The notes under the pieces are model-generated. The model was not told where the DNA came from, did not search any database, and was given only the letters and a program-made list of their open reading frames with translations. Shown here piece by piece: positions 26,133 to 33,711 of a stretch of DNA of 49,121 nucleotides. The position numbers and the translations under genes were made by a program. The stretch's first letter is position 1; each line of letters starts with the position of its first letter. The DNA comes from Oceanobacillus indicireducens (lineage in GTDB: Bacteria; Bacillota; Bacilli; Bacillales; Amphibacillaceae). The stretch lies in contig NZ_BMOS01000026.1 of the NCBI RefSeq assembly GCF_014647195.1, positions 1 through 49,121 of the forward strand, written 5' to 3'.

Positions 26133-26209
26133 TTTTATACGTATAAATAAACTTATTATTGACTTGTGCGTATCATTAATATACAATACAAGTTGTAAGC
26201 GGTTTACAA
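26133..26209 (+). promoter_or_regulatory. araA promoter with AraR and cre-like sites
   Basis: TTGACT (26159-26164), 17 bp, TACAAT (26182-26187). Box E TTTTATACGTATAAAT (26133-26148) lies upstream and box F ACTTGTGCGTATCATT (26162-26177) in the spacer; centres are 29 bp apart. An inverted repeat TTGTAAGCGGTTTACAA (26193-26209) just after the -10 resembles a cre with one extra central base. A leader of about 90 bases follows before araA; 26058-26132 shows nothing else. Confidence 0.75.
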
Positions 26210-26299
26210 AATATTAAACGTACAGTACTGTAAAGAGATTCAAACCATGTGAATGGAGCAGGGGAAACTTAAGATATTTAATTCAAGGAGGTCTTTATT

Positions 26300-27724
26300 A
26301 TGTTGGAAATAAATCAATATGAATTTTGGTTCATTGTAGGAAGTCAGCATTTATATGGGGAAGAAGCATTGAATGCCGTTAAGGAAAACGCGGTAGAAAT
26401 CATGAATGAATTAAATGAAAAGGGTAATTTCCCTTATCCGATTGTATTTAAAACAGTTGCGACGACTGCAGATAGCATCACAGAGGTTATGAAGGAAATT
26501 AACTATAATGATAGTGTTGCTGGTGTTATTACGTGGATGCATACATTCTCTCCAGCGAAGAACTGGATCAGAGGGACGAAACTACTTCAAAAGCCATTGC
26601 TTCATTTGAACACACAGTTAGCGAATAATATTCCGTGGAAAGACATTGATATGGACTATATGAACCTACACCAAAGCGCACACGGGGATAGAGAGTATGG
26701 TTACATTAATGCTCGTTTGAAGAAAAATAATAAAATTGTTGTCGGCCATTGGAAAGATGAAGAGGTTCAGAAGGAAATTAAGCAGTGGATGGATGTTGCT
26801 GTTGCTTATAATGAAAGCTTCAACATTAAAGTTGCTAGATTCGGTGACAATATGCGTAATGTGGCTGTTACGGACGGGGATAAGATTGAAGCACAAATTC
26901 AATTCGGTTGGACAGTCGATTACTTCGGTATTGGTGACTTAGTCGCTGAAATGAATGAAGTGACTGATGAAGCGATTGATGAGGTATATAAAGAGTGTAA
27001 AGAGAAATACGAATTTGTAGTAGGCGAAAATGATCCAGCATTTTTCGAAAACCAAGTGAAAGAACAAATTAGGATTGAAATCGCATTGAAGAGATTTTTA
27101 GAGCGTGGTGGTTATACTGCATTCACGACGAACTTCGAGGATCTATGGGGTATGAAGCAGCTCCCTGGTATGGCGGTACAGCGTCTGAATGAAGCCGGGT
27201 TTGGTTTTGCTGGTGAAGGTGACTGGAAAACAGCGGCACTTGACCGTTTAATTAAGATTATGACTCATAACAAGTTGACAGGCTTTATGGAAGATTATAC
27301 GTACAACCTAGTGAAAGGTGAGGAAGCGATTCTGGGCTCGCATATGCTTGAAGTTGATCCGACCTTAGCAAGCACGAAGCCACGTGTGGAAGTTCACCCG
27401 CTAGGTATTGGTGATAAGGAAGACCCTGCGCGCTTAGTGTTCGATGGGGTGGAAGGAGAAGGTGTGAACCTGACTGTTTCCGACTTTGGTGATCATTTCC
27501 GAATGGTAATGTACGAAGTAGAAGGAAGTATCCCAGCGGAACCTGCCCCGCATCTGCCCGTCGCTCGTCAAATGATGACTATAAATGCCGGATTCCAGCA
27601 TGGCGTGGAAAAATGGGTTGAATATGGTGGAGGTCACCATACGGTTCTATCATTTGCAGTTACTGCTAAACAAATAGAAGATTTAGCGAAAATGTTCGGA
27701 TTGGAATGTGTAACAATCCGATAA
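26300..27724 (+). CDS. araA: L-arabinose isomerase
   Basis: 474-residue enzyme converting L-arabinose to L-ribulose in the cytosol with Mn(II). Recognisable stretches: [16 protein letters not shown] at the N-terminus, [27 protein letters not shown] with an active-site Glu, [10 protein letters not shown] with the second Glu and a His, and [11 protein letters not shown] near the C-terminus. AAGGAGG ends 8 bases before ATG. Its stop codon TAA (27722-27724) overlaps the end of a partial R1 repeat. With araB, araD and the porter it completes arabinose use. Confidence 0.97.
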   Translation: MLEINQYEFWFIVGSQHLYGEEALNAVKENAVEIMNELNEKGNFPYPIVFKTVATTADSITEVMKEINYNDSVAGVITWMHTFSPAKNWIRGTKLLQKPLLHLNTQLANNIPWKDIDMDYMNLHQSAHGDREYGYINARLKKNNKIVVGHWKDEEVQKEIKQWMDVAVAYNESFNIKVARFGDNMRNVAVTDGDKIEAQIQFGWTVDYFGIGDLVAEMNEVTDEAIDEVYKECKEKYEFVVGENDPAFFENQVKEQIRIEIALKRFLERGGYTAFTTNFEDLWGMKQLPGMAVQRLNEAGFGFAGEGDWKTAALDRLIKIMTHNKLTGFMEDYTYNLVKGEEAILGSHMLEVDPTLASTKPRVEVHPLGIGDKEDPARLVFDGVEGEGVNLTVSDFGDHFRMVMYEVEGSIPAEPAPHLPVARQMMTINAGFQHGVEKWVEYGGGHHTVLSFAVTAKQIEDLAKMFGLECVTIR

Positions 27725-27790
27725 AGTAAAACTTCAATCAGCGGGGCGCTTTATCCCCGCTGATTGTTAGTTGAACGGACATAAGGTATT
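27721..27790 (-). repeat. R1 repeat, half copy with compensated hairpin
   Basis: Only the hairpin half is present: ATAAAGTAAAACTTC, then AATCAGCGGGG / CCCCGCTGATT, then TTAGTTGAACGG. Compared with CATTCAGTGGGG / CCCCACTGAATG in other copies, both arms have changed together (GTGGGG to GCGGGG and CCCCAC to CCCCGC), keeping the pairing. It abuts the araA stop codon and can serve as its terminator. Confidence 0.8.
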
Positions 27791-27799
27791 AATGCGGAC

Positions 27800-27869
27800 T
27801 GGGACATGGGGTTGGGACATGGGGTCAGAGCATTTGTCCCAGGGACAAACGCTCTGACCCCACGCTCCA
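27800..27869. repeat. R2 palindromic element with extra partial unit
   Basis: TGGGACATGGGGTT is followed by a complete unit and then a reversed unit (GGGACAAACGCTCTGACCCC), ending at about 27869. The left piece looks like a short duplicated start. Confidence 0.9.
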
Positions 27870-27870
27870 C

Positions 27871-27899
27871 TTGCAGATTATTCCTATAAATGATACACT
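27871..27899 (+). promoter_or_regulatory. Promoter of the ABC-F leader
   Basis: TTGCAG (27871-27876), 17 bp, TACACT (27894-27899). Transcription would begin about 27906, a few bases before the strong ribosome site of the leader ORF. Confidence 0.55.
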
Positions 27900-27932
27900 A
27901 CAAGTAATTATTTGAAATGGAGGTGGTTAAGG

Positions 27933-28049
27933 ATGTTGAATCAGGCTGTTTTAGGGCACGGTTATGTATTGGATTTTCTGTATTTTTGCCGTGCAAAATT
28001 TGCAGGTTTAGTTGTTAACGGGATAAGTATGCCCTTTTTTAACAACTAA
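27933..28049 (+). CDS. Putative 38-residue leader peptide of the ABC-F gene
   Basis: ATG 27933 follows GGAGGTGG (27919-27926) with 6-base spacing, an excellent ribosome site, and the frame runs to TAA 28047-28049. The peptide starts MLNQAVLGHGYVLDF and ends ISMPFFNN. Its codons overlap three sets of inverted repeats, and two terminators follow before the ABC-F gene. That is the layout of leader ORFs that control antibiotic-resistance ABC-F genes by ribosome stalling. It is not an obvious relative of any peptide I know. Confidence 0.55.
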   Translation: MLNQAVLGHGYVLDFLYFCRAKFAGLVVNGISMPFFNN

Positions 28050-28066
28050 ATAGCAAACTAAAACAG
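27946..28066 (+). ncRNA. Structured leader RNA (three-way-junction-like)
   Basis: Nested pairings: outer CTGTTTTAG (27946-27954) with CTAAAACAG (28058-28066); first arm GCACGG (27956-27961) with CCGTGC (27989-27994); second arm TTTGC..TTTAGTTGTTAA with TTAACAACTAAA..GCAAA. GTGCAAAA (27991-27998) can instead pair with TTTTCATGCAC in the 3' arm of the next terminator, an antiterminator candidate. Ribosome position on the leader ORF would choose between the folds. Confidence 0.5.
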
Positions 28067-28105
28067 TGAAACATTCTTAACCCGCAGGCGGTATAATACG
28101 TAGGC

Positions 28106-28134
28106 AAAGAGTGCATTTTCATGCACTCTTTTTT
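28106..28134 (+). terminator. Leader terminator 1
   Basis: AAAGAGTGCA pairs with TGCACTCTTT, followed by TTTT. It lies between the leader ORF and the ABC-F gene, so it must be read through for ABC-F expression. Confidence 0.85.
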
Positions 28135-28142
28135 CATATGGT

Positions 28143-28198
28143 GAAGTGGTCGCACTTCTATAAGTCATGGGGAGAGTTGTCTTCTCATGGCTTTTTTT
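28143..28198 (+). terminator. Leader hairpin and terminator 2
   Basis: A small perfect hairpin GAAGTG-GTCG-CACTTC (28143-28158) is followed by AGTCATGGGGAGAG pairing with CTTCTCATGGCT and a T run (28192-28198). It forms a second stop before the ABC-F gene. Confidence 0.75.
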
Positions 28199-28213
28199 AT
28201 GTTTAAGAAGGAT

Positions 28214-28285
28214 TGGGACATGGGGTCAGAGCATTTGTCCCAAACGAGCGGTCGCTCGGGACAAATGCTCTGACCCCGCGTCCCA
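28214..28285. repeat. R2 palindromic element before the ABC-F gene
   Basis: Two inverted units around the spacer AACGAGCGGTCGCTCG, itself a small palindrome. The element ends 18 bp before the ABC-F start. The copy at 30184, just after the gene, has almost the same spacer. Confidence 0.95.
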
Positions 28286-28303
28286 TTACGAGGAGGAAGG
28301 AAA

Positions 28304-30175
28304 ATGATTATTTGCAGTGTGAATCATATCGCAAAAATGTATGGTGGAAATATGGTTTTTGAAGATCTTACATTTGAAATAAAAGAAAAAGAACGGCTCG
28401 CTTTAGTAGGAAGAAATGGAAGTGGAAAGACGACTCTACTTCGGTTGTTAGCTGGTGAGGAGTTAGCTGATGGAGGAAAAATTCACTGGAAAAAAGGTGC
28501 TTCCAGAGGGATTTTGCAGCAGATTCCGGAAGGGGTGGAAGGTACTGGTAGAGATGTTTTAAAGCAAGCCTTTTTTGAACTGACTAAGATCGCACAGAAA
28601 ATGGAAAAGCTTGAACGTGATATGGCTAATGAGGTGGATGTAAAAGGGTTAGAAAAATTAGTATCCGAATATGGTACGTTACAAGAAATATTTACTGTAA
28701 AAGGCGGTTATGAAATGGAGGCGGAGATCGAGAAAATTATCCATGGTCTAAATATGGAATCTTTCATTCAGCAACCATTTCGTGAGCTTAGCGGAGGAGA
28801 GAAAACAAAGGTAGGGTTAGGTCAACTGCTGTTGAAACAACCGGACTTGTTACTGTTAGATGAACCGACGAATCATCTTGATCTCATGGCTGTTGAGTGG
28901 TTGGAGAGCTTTTTGCAAGATTACGAGGGGACAGTTCTTGTGATCTCCCATGATCGTTATTTTCTCGATGAAGTAGTAGATAAAGTGATGGATTTGGAGG
29001 ACGGGGAACTGACGATGTATCACACGAATTTTACCGGATATGTAAAGGAAAAAGAGAAGCGACTATTGCAAGCTTTTCAGGATTATGAGGAGCAACAGAA
29101 GAAAATAAAGAAAATGAAGGAGGCGATTAAACGGTTGCGGGAATGGGCGAACCGTGCGAATCCTCCAAATGCAGACCTTCACCGGAGAGCTCGTAATATG
29201 GAGAGAGCCTTGGAAAGAATGGATAAATTGAATAGGCCAGTATTAGAGCGGAAGAAGATGGGGCTTGAAATGGAAGCTGGAGAAAGGAGTGGAAAGGATG
29301 TTATCCAGCTACGCGATGTCAAGAAAAGTTTTTCAGGAAAACAATTATTTGCGGACATCTCGATGCATCTTGTCTACCAAGAGCGAGCTGCAATAATTGG
29401 GGAGAATGGGAGTGGAAAGTCAACACTTCTGAAGCTGATATTAGGTGAAATAGCTGCAGATGGAGGAGAAATACGAATAGGGAGTAACGTCAAAATTGGC
29501 TATCTGTCTCAGCATGTATTTCAAGAAGCTAAGAATGAAACGGTGATTGAAGCTTTTCGTAATAAGGTGAGGGTAACGGAAGGAGAAGCAAGAAACATTT
29601 TAGCGAAGTTCATGTTTTATGGTTATGCCGTCTTTCAAAAGGTTTCCGGTTTGAGTGGTGGGGAGCGGATGCGTCTAAGACTTGCGGAACTGATGTATCA
29701 GGATGTGAATCTCTTAATTTTGGATGAACCGACAAACCACTTGGATATTGATTCCCGGGAAGTGTTGGAGGAAGCGTTGGATGATTTTAACGGAACGATC
29801 TTGGCTGTATCCCATGACCGGTATTTTCTTAATCGCTTGTTTGAGAAAATATATTGGATGAAAGATGGAACTCTTCATGCGTTTAATGGGAGTTATTCCT
29901 GGGCGAAGGAGAAAATGGAGGAGACTAGAGCGCGACAAGCGGAAAAGAAGGAGCTTGATAGAAAACAAGAACACTCCCTTTTCGAGAAAAAGCTTCGTGA
30001 GAAAAAACATAACGAAAACAAGGTAGGGAAAGAGCTAAATCTTCTGGAGGGAAGAATTATCGAACTGGAAAGGAAACTATCAGAAACTCAAGACTTGGAC
30101 TTATTACAGCAACTATATGAGGAAAAAGAAGAACTAGAAGAGATATGGCAAGCACTTATTGAAAAATTAGACTAA
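28304..30175 (+). CDS. ABC-F family ATPase, possible ribosome protection factor
   Basis: 623-residue cytosolic protein with two ABC domains and no membrane part. Domain 1: GRNGSGKTT, LSGGEKTKVGLG, LLLLDEPTNHLD. A charged linker of about 85 residues (KEKEKRLLQAFQDYEEQQKKIKKMKEAIKRL...ERMDKLNRPV) matches the interdomain arm that enters the ribosomal exit site. Domain 2: GENGSGKST, LSGGERMRLRLAELM, LLILDEPTNHLD. C-terminal coiled coil from about 540. The protein may be a housekeeping translation factor or a resistance factor; the attenuator-like leader favours resistance. GAGGAGGAAGG lies before the ATG. Confidence 0.85.
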   Translation: MIICSVNHIAKMYGGNMVFEDLTFEIKEKERLALVGRNGSGKTTLLRLLAGEELADGGKIHWKKGASRGILQQIPEGVEGTGRDVLKQAFFELTKIAQKMEKLERDMANEVDVKGLEKLVSEYGTLQEIFTVKGGYEMEAEIEKIIHGLNMESFIQQPFRELSGGEKTKVGLGQLLLKQPDLLLLDEPTNHLDLMAVEWLESFLQDYEGTVLVISHDRYFLDEVVDKVMDLEDGELTMYHTNFTGYVKEKEKRLLQAFQDYEEQQKKIKKMKEAIKRLREWANRANPPNADLHRRARNMERALERMDKLNRPVLERKKMGLEMEAGERSGKDVIQLRDVKKSFSGKQLFADISMHLVYQERAAIIGENGSGKSTLLKLILGEIAADGGEIRIGSNVKIGYLSQHVFQEAKNETVIEAFRNKVRVTEGEARNILAKFMFYGYAVFQKVSGLSGGERMRLRLAELMYQDVNLLILDEPTNHLDIDSREVLEEALDDFNGTILAVSHDRYFLNRLFEKIYWMKDGTLHAFNGSYSWAKEKMEETRARQAEKKELDRKQEHSLFEKKLREKKHNENKVGKELNLLEGRIIELERKLSETQDLDLLQQLYEEKEELEEIWQALIEKLD

Positions 30176-30183
30176 TCGATAGT

Positions 30184-30256
30184 TGGGACATGGGGTCAGA
30201 GTAAATGTCCCAAACGAGCGGTCGTTCGGGACATTTACTCTGACCCCAGTGTCCCA
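30184..30256. repeat. R2 palindromic element after the ABC-F gene
   Basis: Two inverted units with core GGGGTCAGAGTAAATGT around the spacer AACGAGCGGTCGTTCG. It begins 8 bp after the ABC-F stop and ends shortly before the ribosome site of the next gene. Confidence 0.95.
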
Positions 30257-30278
30257 CTTTTAAGGGAGGAATATGAAA

Positions 30279-30749
30279 ATGGAAAATAAATCAGTGATTA
30301 AGATGTGGCAAAAGTATCAGGATAGGTTTGGAGATGTAGCTAACGAGTATGAGGCATGGGCTTTCGGGAATTCCAAGGAGATGGCAGATGAACTTGCTGA
30401 TCTTGTGTTGGCTGGAGTTAAAACGGCAACTAGTTCCCTTTATCTATTCTATGAATTGGAGAATGAAACTTTACCGTACGTTGGGCTGCATAATATTATT
30501 CTGAACGGTAAGGGAGAAGCGGTTGCGATCATCGAAACAACTTCAGTCCAGATTACTCCTTATGATGAAGTTACAGAAGAACATGCATATCTGGAAGGGG
30601 AGGGGGATCGTTCTTTAGCTTATTGGCAGAAAATACATGAAGATTTTTTCAAAAAAGAACTTCGAGAGATAAATAGAGATTTTACAGAAGATAAGCTCGT
30701 CGTTTGTGAGAAGTTTAAGTTGGTATATAAGAATGGAGAAATTTGTTAA
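30279..30749 (+). CDS. ASCH-domain protein
   Basis: 156-residue protein of the ASCH fold, a small beta-barrel related to PUA domains and thought to bind RNA or modified nucleosides. Family-type segments: WAFGNSKEMADELADLVLAGVKTATSS, the substrate pocket strand VGLHNIILNGKGEAVAIIETT and AYLEGEGDRSLAYWQKIHEDFF. ATG 30279 is 9 bases after GGGAGG; the ATG at 30273 is only 3 bases away. Its TAA is followed in the same frame by the methyltransferase remnant. Confidence 0.82.
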   Translation: MENKSVIKMWQKYQDRFGDVANEYEAWAFGNSKEMADELADLVLAGVKTATSSLYLFYELENETLPYVGLHNIILNGKGEAVAIIETTSVQITPYDEVTEEHAYLEGEGDRSLAYWQKIHEDFFKKELREINRDFTEDKLVVCEKFKLVYKNGEIC

Positions 30750-30866
30750 AGGGGAGAAATTCAAGGTCAAATTGATGCTGGCTTTGCTATTATTGGTTTT
30801 TACGAAGATGATTTCGGCGGGAAGCGGATGCTAGATAAGTATATTAAAACATTTATTACGTATTAA
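30750..30866 (+). pseudogene. C-terminal remnant of a SAM methyltransferase
   Basis: The frame after the ASCH stop reads RGEIQGQIDAGFAIIGFYED and then DFGGKRMLDKYIKTFI. This resembles the end of class I SAM-dependent methyltransferases, where ...AGF.i.gfyEd.......ldky.ptfiatra is typical. The usual last residues are replaced by the start of an R1 repeat (from about 30852), which supplies the TAA. The N-terminal two-thirds of the gene is gone. Confidence 0.55.
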
Positions 30867-31009
30867 CGGTCTGTAATCCCCCTCCTCTAAACATGAGGGA
30901 AGCCCAATATGTGAAGAGCGGGGATAAACAGTCCGTAAATCCCTGATTCTGTTCAACTAACATTCAGTGGAGGAGGTAAGGATCCCCCACTGAATGAGTT
31001 TCACTTTAT
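30852..31009 (+). repeat. R1 dispersed repeat, copy 3 (full)
   Basis: Same orientation as copy 1: TTTATTACGTATTAACGG, ACATGAGGGAAGCCCAATAT, GGGGATAAACAGTCCGTAAA, CTGATTCTGTTCAACTAA, the CATTCAGTGG / CCACTGAATG hairpin, and GTTTCACTTTAT at the end. ACGGTCTGT at the start pairs with ACAGTCCGT with one mismatch. Confidence 0.9.
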
Positions 31010-31050
31010 CGCTACACGTACGGTTAAAATTGATCAAATGGAAATTTTAC

Positions 31051-31506
31051 CTAAATAACTATTAAACGGGCCAAATTCAATTCAATTTGGTAGGGTACAA
31101 TCTGCCGAATTGTTCTTGCAATACGGATGAAAAAGGCTGTTAATCTAGTTTTTACGAGAAATCGTAAGGCGATAAAATATAAAATGATGTACATTATCCC
31201 GTATGTTAAAGAGAATTCCAATAACGCAAAGTCCTGTGATGTAAGTAAATGAACGCCTTCACCGTTTGCGAAGAATTGCGGCGTGCCAAATAAATAAGGA
31301 TGAATAAAAATGATGATTCCGACGAGCAAACTAACCGCTACTGTAAATACTCCAAGCATGAAAAGGTGCAGACTGATGAGCAAAACTTTCCCAAGAAACT
31401 TAAATAGGGAAGAAAGTATACTGGATTTCCTCACCAATGAAATAATAATTGCTAAAACAATAATAACGACAAAGAAAATCCCATAATTAATTAAAGCTTC
31501 AACCAA
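31051..31506 (-). CDS. Unrecognised four-helix membrane protein
   Basis: 151 residues with hydrophobic stretches at about 5-24, 36-66 and 96-117 and a basic, amphipathic end (RLTAFFIRIARTIRQIVPYQIELNLARL). I do not recognise the family. The start is TTG 31506 after AAGGGG, 38 bp beyond the stop of the upstream SDR gene, so it is probably co-transcribed with it. The connecting segment is an exact 18-bp duplication. No signal peptide is cleaved by obvious rule. Confidence 0.65.
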   Translation of the reverse strand: MVEALINYGIFFVVIIVLAIIISLVRKSSILSSLFKFLGKVLLISLHLFMLGVFTVAVSLLVGIIIFIHPYLFGTPQFFANGEGVHLLTSQDFALLEFSLTYGIMYIILYFIALRFLVKTRLTAFFIRIARTIRQIVPYQIELNLARLIVI

Positions 31507-31513
31507 ACCCCTT

Positions 31514-31549
31514 ACCCCTTGTCCCGCTATAACCCCTTGTCCCGCTATA
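31514..31549. repeat. Exact 18-bp tandem duplication
   Basis: ACCCCTTGTCCCGCTATA occurs twice in succession. On the minus strand the duplication carries the TAG stop of the SDR gene and places AAGGGG twice before the TTG start of the next gene. Confidence 0.9.
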
Positions 31550-32288
31550 GCATGATGCCACCGTCGACGTGGAGGGCGTGGCCGTTTATGTAGTCGGATT
31601 CGTTGGATGCTAGGAAGAGATAGGTATTAGCAATGTCTTCTGGTTTACCAAGCCGCTGTTGGGGAATTTGCGCTTTCATTTGTTCAATAACCTTCTCAGG
31701 TACTGATGTAACCTTACTTGTTTCTGTAAATCCAGGTACGACTGCATTTACATTAATTCCTTTTCTCGCCAGTTCTTTCGCCCAGCTTTTGGTCATGCCG
31801 ATGATGCCGGCTTTTGCAGCGGCATAATTTGTTTGTCCAACATTACCATACACACCAGAAACAGAGGATGTACTTATAATTTTTCCACTACCTTGTTTAA
31901 TCATGTATGGGATAACTGCTTTGGTACACTGGAATACTCCAGTTAAGTTCACATTGATGACTTGCTGGAATTCTTCGACACTCATTTTGGTAAGCATTGC
32001 ATCCCTTGTGATGCCTGCATTATTAACTAAAATATCAATCCGGCCATACTCTTGAATAGTCTCATCCGCAAGCTGCTTGCAACTATCCCAGTCAGCAACA
32101 TTAACTTGGATGAAGCGGCAATCCACTCCTTCTTCTAGCAATATTTTCTCTTGTTGTTTTCCTGTATTCTCATCAAAGTCTGCAATCACTACCTTTGCAT
32201 CTTCCTTCGCAAAAACGCGAACTGCTGCAAGCCCAATACCATTCGCAGCCCCTGTAATAATTGCAACCTTCCCATCTAATCTCCCCAT
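31545..32288 (-). CDS. Short-chain dehydrogenase, FabG/PhaB-like
   Basis: 247-residue NAD(P)H-dependent oxidoreductase of the classical SDR family. Cofactor motif TGAANGIG (about 13-20), NNAG (about 89-92), catalytic Ser in STSSVSGVYGN, Tyr-x-x-x-Lys in TNYAAAKAG, and C-terminal GHALHVDGGIML. It matches 3-oxoacyl-ACP reductases and acetoacetyl-CoA reductases; since no other fatty acid genes are near, it is probably not the main FabG. Followed closely by the 31051-31506 membrane gene. Confidence 0.88.
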   Translation of the reverse strand: MGRLDGKVAIITGAANGIGLAAVRVFAKEDAKVVIADFDENTGKQQEKILLEEGVDCRFIQVNVADWDSCKQLADETIQEYGRIDILVNNAGITRDAMLTKMSVEEFQQVINVNLTGVFQCTKAVIPYMIKQGSGKIISTSSVSGVYGNVGQTNYAAAKAGIIGMTKSWAKELARKGINVNAVVPGFTETSKVTSVPEKVIEQMKAQIPQQRLGKPEDIANTYLFLASNESDYINGHALHVDGGIML

Positions 32289-32351
32289 CTCAAAAACCCC
32301 CTTCCGAACTATTTAATATTTTCTATCATTTTAACATAGAAAAAGAAAATC

Positions 32352-32416
32352 GGGACACTGGGGTCAGAGCATTTGTCCCAATCAACTGGGACAAGTGCTC
32401 TGACCCCAATGTCCCA
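32352..32416. repeat. R2 palindromic element
   Basis: Two inverted units with core GGGGTCAGAGCATTTGT separated by ATCAACT. It lies in the gap between the AI-2E-family gene and the SDR gene. Confidence 0.95.
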
Positions 32417-32425
32417 ACCCCTCGG

Positions 32426-33520
32426 TTAGTTTTCTGTTCGTCCTGTTTTTGAGGTTAGTTCAAATAGTCCTGCTTCTTTGGCTGTAATGAATGCAATGTA
32501 AACAAATGGTCCGAAGATGAGTCCAAGCACACCGCCTAGTACATAACCAAAGTACATGGAAAGTACGGTTGGAAGGGCAGCAAGGCCTATAGAATCTCCC
32601 AATACTTTCGGTTCGATTGTTCTGCGTAACACAAGTAAGACGATTGTAAGGATAATCAATTGAATCCCCATAAATGTATTCCCGAGAATAAAGGCGAGTA
32701 GTGCCCAAGGGACGAGTACAAGTGCTGGTCCGACGTATAATGGAATGATATCGACAATCCAGATAATGAAAGACATGACCAAGGCGGGCCCTGGAGCAAT
32801 AAACTTAAGGCTAACGAAGCAAAAAATAAATACCCCGATACTTAAGATGAGTTGTGCTTTCCAATATCCGAGGAAGACTTCACCCATACGTTTGGAAATG
32901 AACTGCAGCTTAGCGGCAAGGTCAGAACGGAACCAGCTCCAGAAAATCTTCTTCACTCTTGGTAATTCCAGACTGAATAAAAATAGAGCAATCAAGAAGA
33001 ATAAGGAGACAAAAATTAAGTTTGGAATCGCCGCTACAATATTTTGTACAAACGATCCAATTCCAGTAATAATGGAGGTCGTAATACTTAACGCTGTCTG
33101 CATGAAATCAGAAGATAATGCTTCTAGTTCTTCAATAATCACATCCGCCATTGGAACTTCTTGGAGAAAATCATAGAACTTTTCAATATTGTTTTCTATA
33201 AAATGCTGCACTTCGATGGCATAGCGCGGGATTTGAAAAGCCCATCCATAAAGAATGTCAAAAATGACAACGACTGTAATATAAATGATTAGGCCGCTAA
33301 TGATCAGAAAGGATAGAAAGGTAATCAAAACAGGTAAGATTCTTTTCTTCCATTTGAATTTGCGCATCATTAGCCGAACGAATGGTTCAAAAACTAGTGC
33401 GAGCAATAGTGCAAGTAGGATGGGGAAAATTTGTGAGAAATAAAAATATGTAAGGAGGCCCCCAACAACAATAAGTACTCCGATGATAATTCGTTTGATA
33501 ATTACATTTGACGTGCTCAT
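32426..33520 (-). CDS. AI-2E/PerM-family permease, YtvI-like
   Basis: 364-residue membrane protein with about eight helices in the family pattern: two close N-terminal helices (IIIGVLIVVGGLLTYFYFSQIFPILLALLLALVF), a pair near 60-85, a long amphipathic segment (about 95-150), then helices around 155-180, 210-235, 240-265 and 300-345. The conserved C-terminal part reads LAALPTVLSMYFGYVLGGVLGLIFGPFVYI. B. subtilis YtvI is a sporulation-associated member of similar length; other members act as Na+/H+ antiporters or signal exporters. The exact role here is not decidable. Confidence 0.8.
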   Translation of the reverse strand: MSTSNVIIKRIIIGVLIVVGGLLTYFYFSQIFPILLALLLALVFEPFVRLMMRKFKWKKRILPVLITFLSFLIISGLIIYITVVVIFDILYGWAFQIPRYAIEVQHFIENNIEKFYDFLQEVPMADVIIEELEALSSDFMQTALSITTSIITGIGSFVQNIVAAIPNLIFVSLFFLIALFLFSLELPRVKKIFWSWFRSDLAAKLQFISKRMGEVFLGYWKAQLILSIGVFIFCFVSLKFIAPGPALVMSFIIWIVDIIPLYVGPALVLVPWALLAFILGNTFMGIQLIILTIVLLVLRRTIEPKVLGDSIGLAALPTVLSMYFGYVLGGVLGLIFGPFVYIAFITAKEAGLFELTSKTGRTEN

Positions 33521-33644
33521 TTATAAGCAGCTCACCTTTCAAGTATAAAGATAGAATAATAGATTAAGATAAAAGTTCGGTAAAAGATACAACTATTATA
33601 ACAGGTTAGAAGGGGAAACACCCATTCAATTGCTAGGAAATTTA

Positions 33645-33703
33645 GGGACATTGGGGTCAGAGCATTTGTCCCAGTGGGACAAATGCTCTGACCCCACGTC
33701 CCA
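33645..33703. repeat. R2 palindromic element
   Basis: Two inverted units meeting directly (CCCAGTGGG centre). It lies 9 bp beyond the stop of the DUF779 gene and may end that transcript. Confidence 0.95.
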
Positions 33704-33711
33704 TCCCGCGA

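Noticed and set aside
28074-28097. Promoter at TATAAT 28092 for the ABC-F gene
   Set aside because: No suitable -35 lies at 16-18 bp, and a transcript from here would begin inside terminator 1.
27800-33703. R2 palindromes as a CRISPR or as phage attachment sites
   Set aside because: They are scattered singly between genes, mostly as inverted pairs, with no spacers and no integrase.
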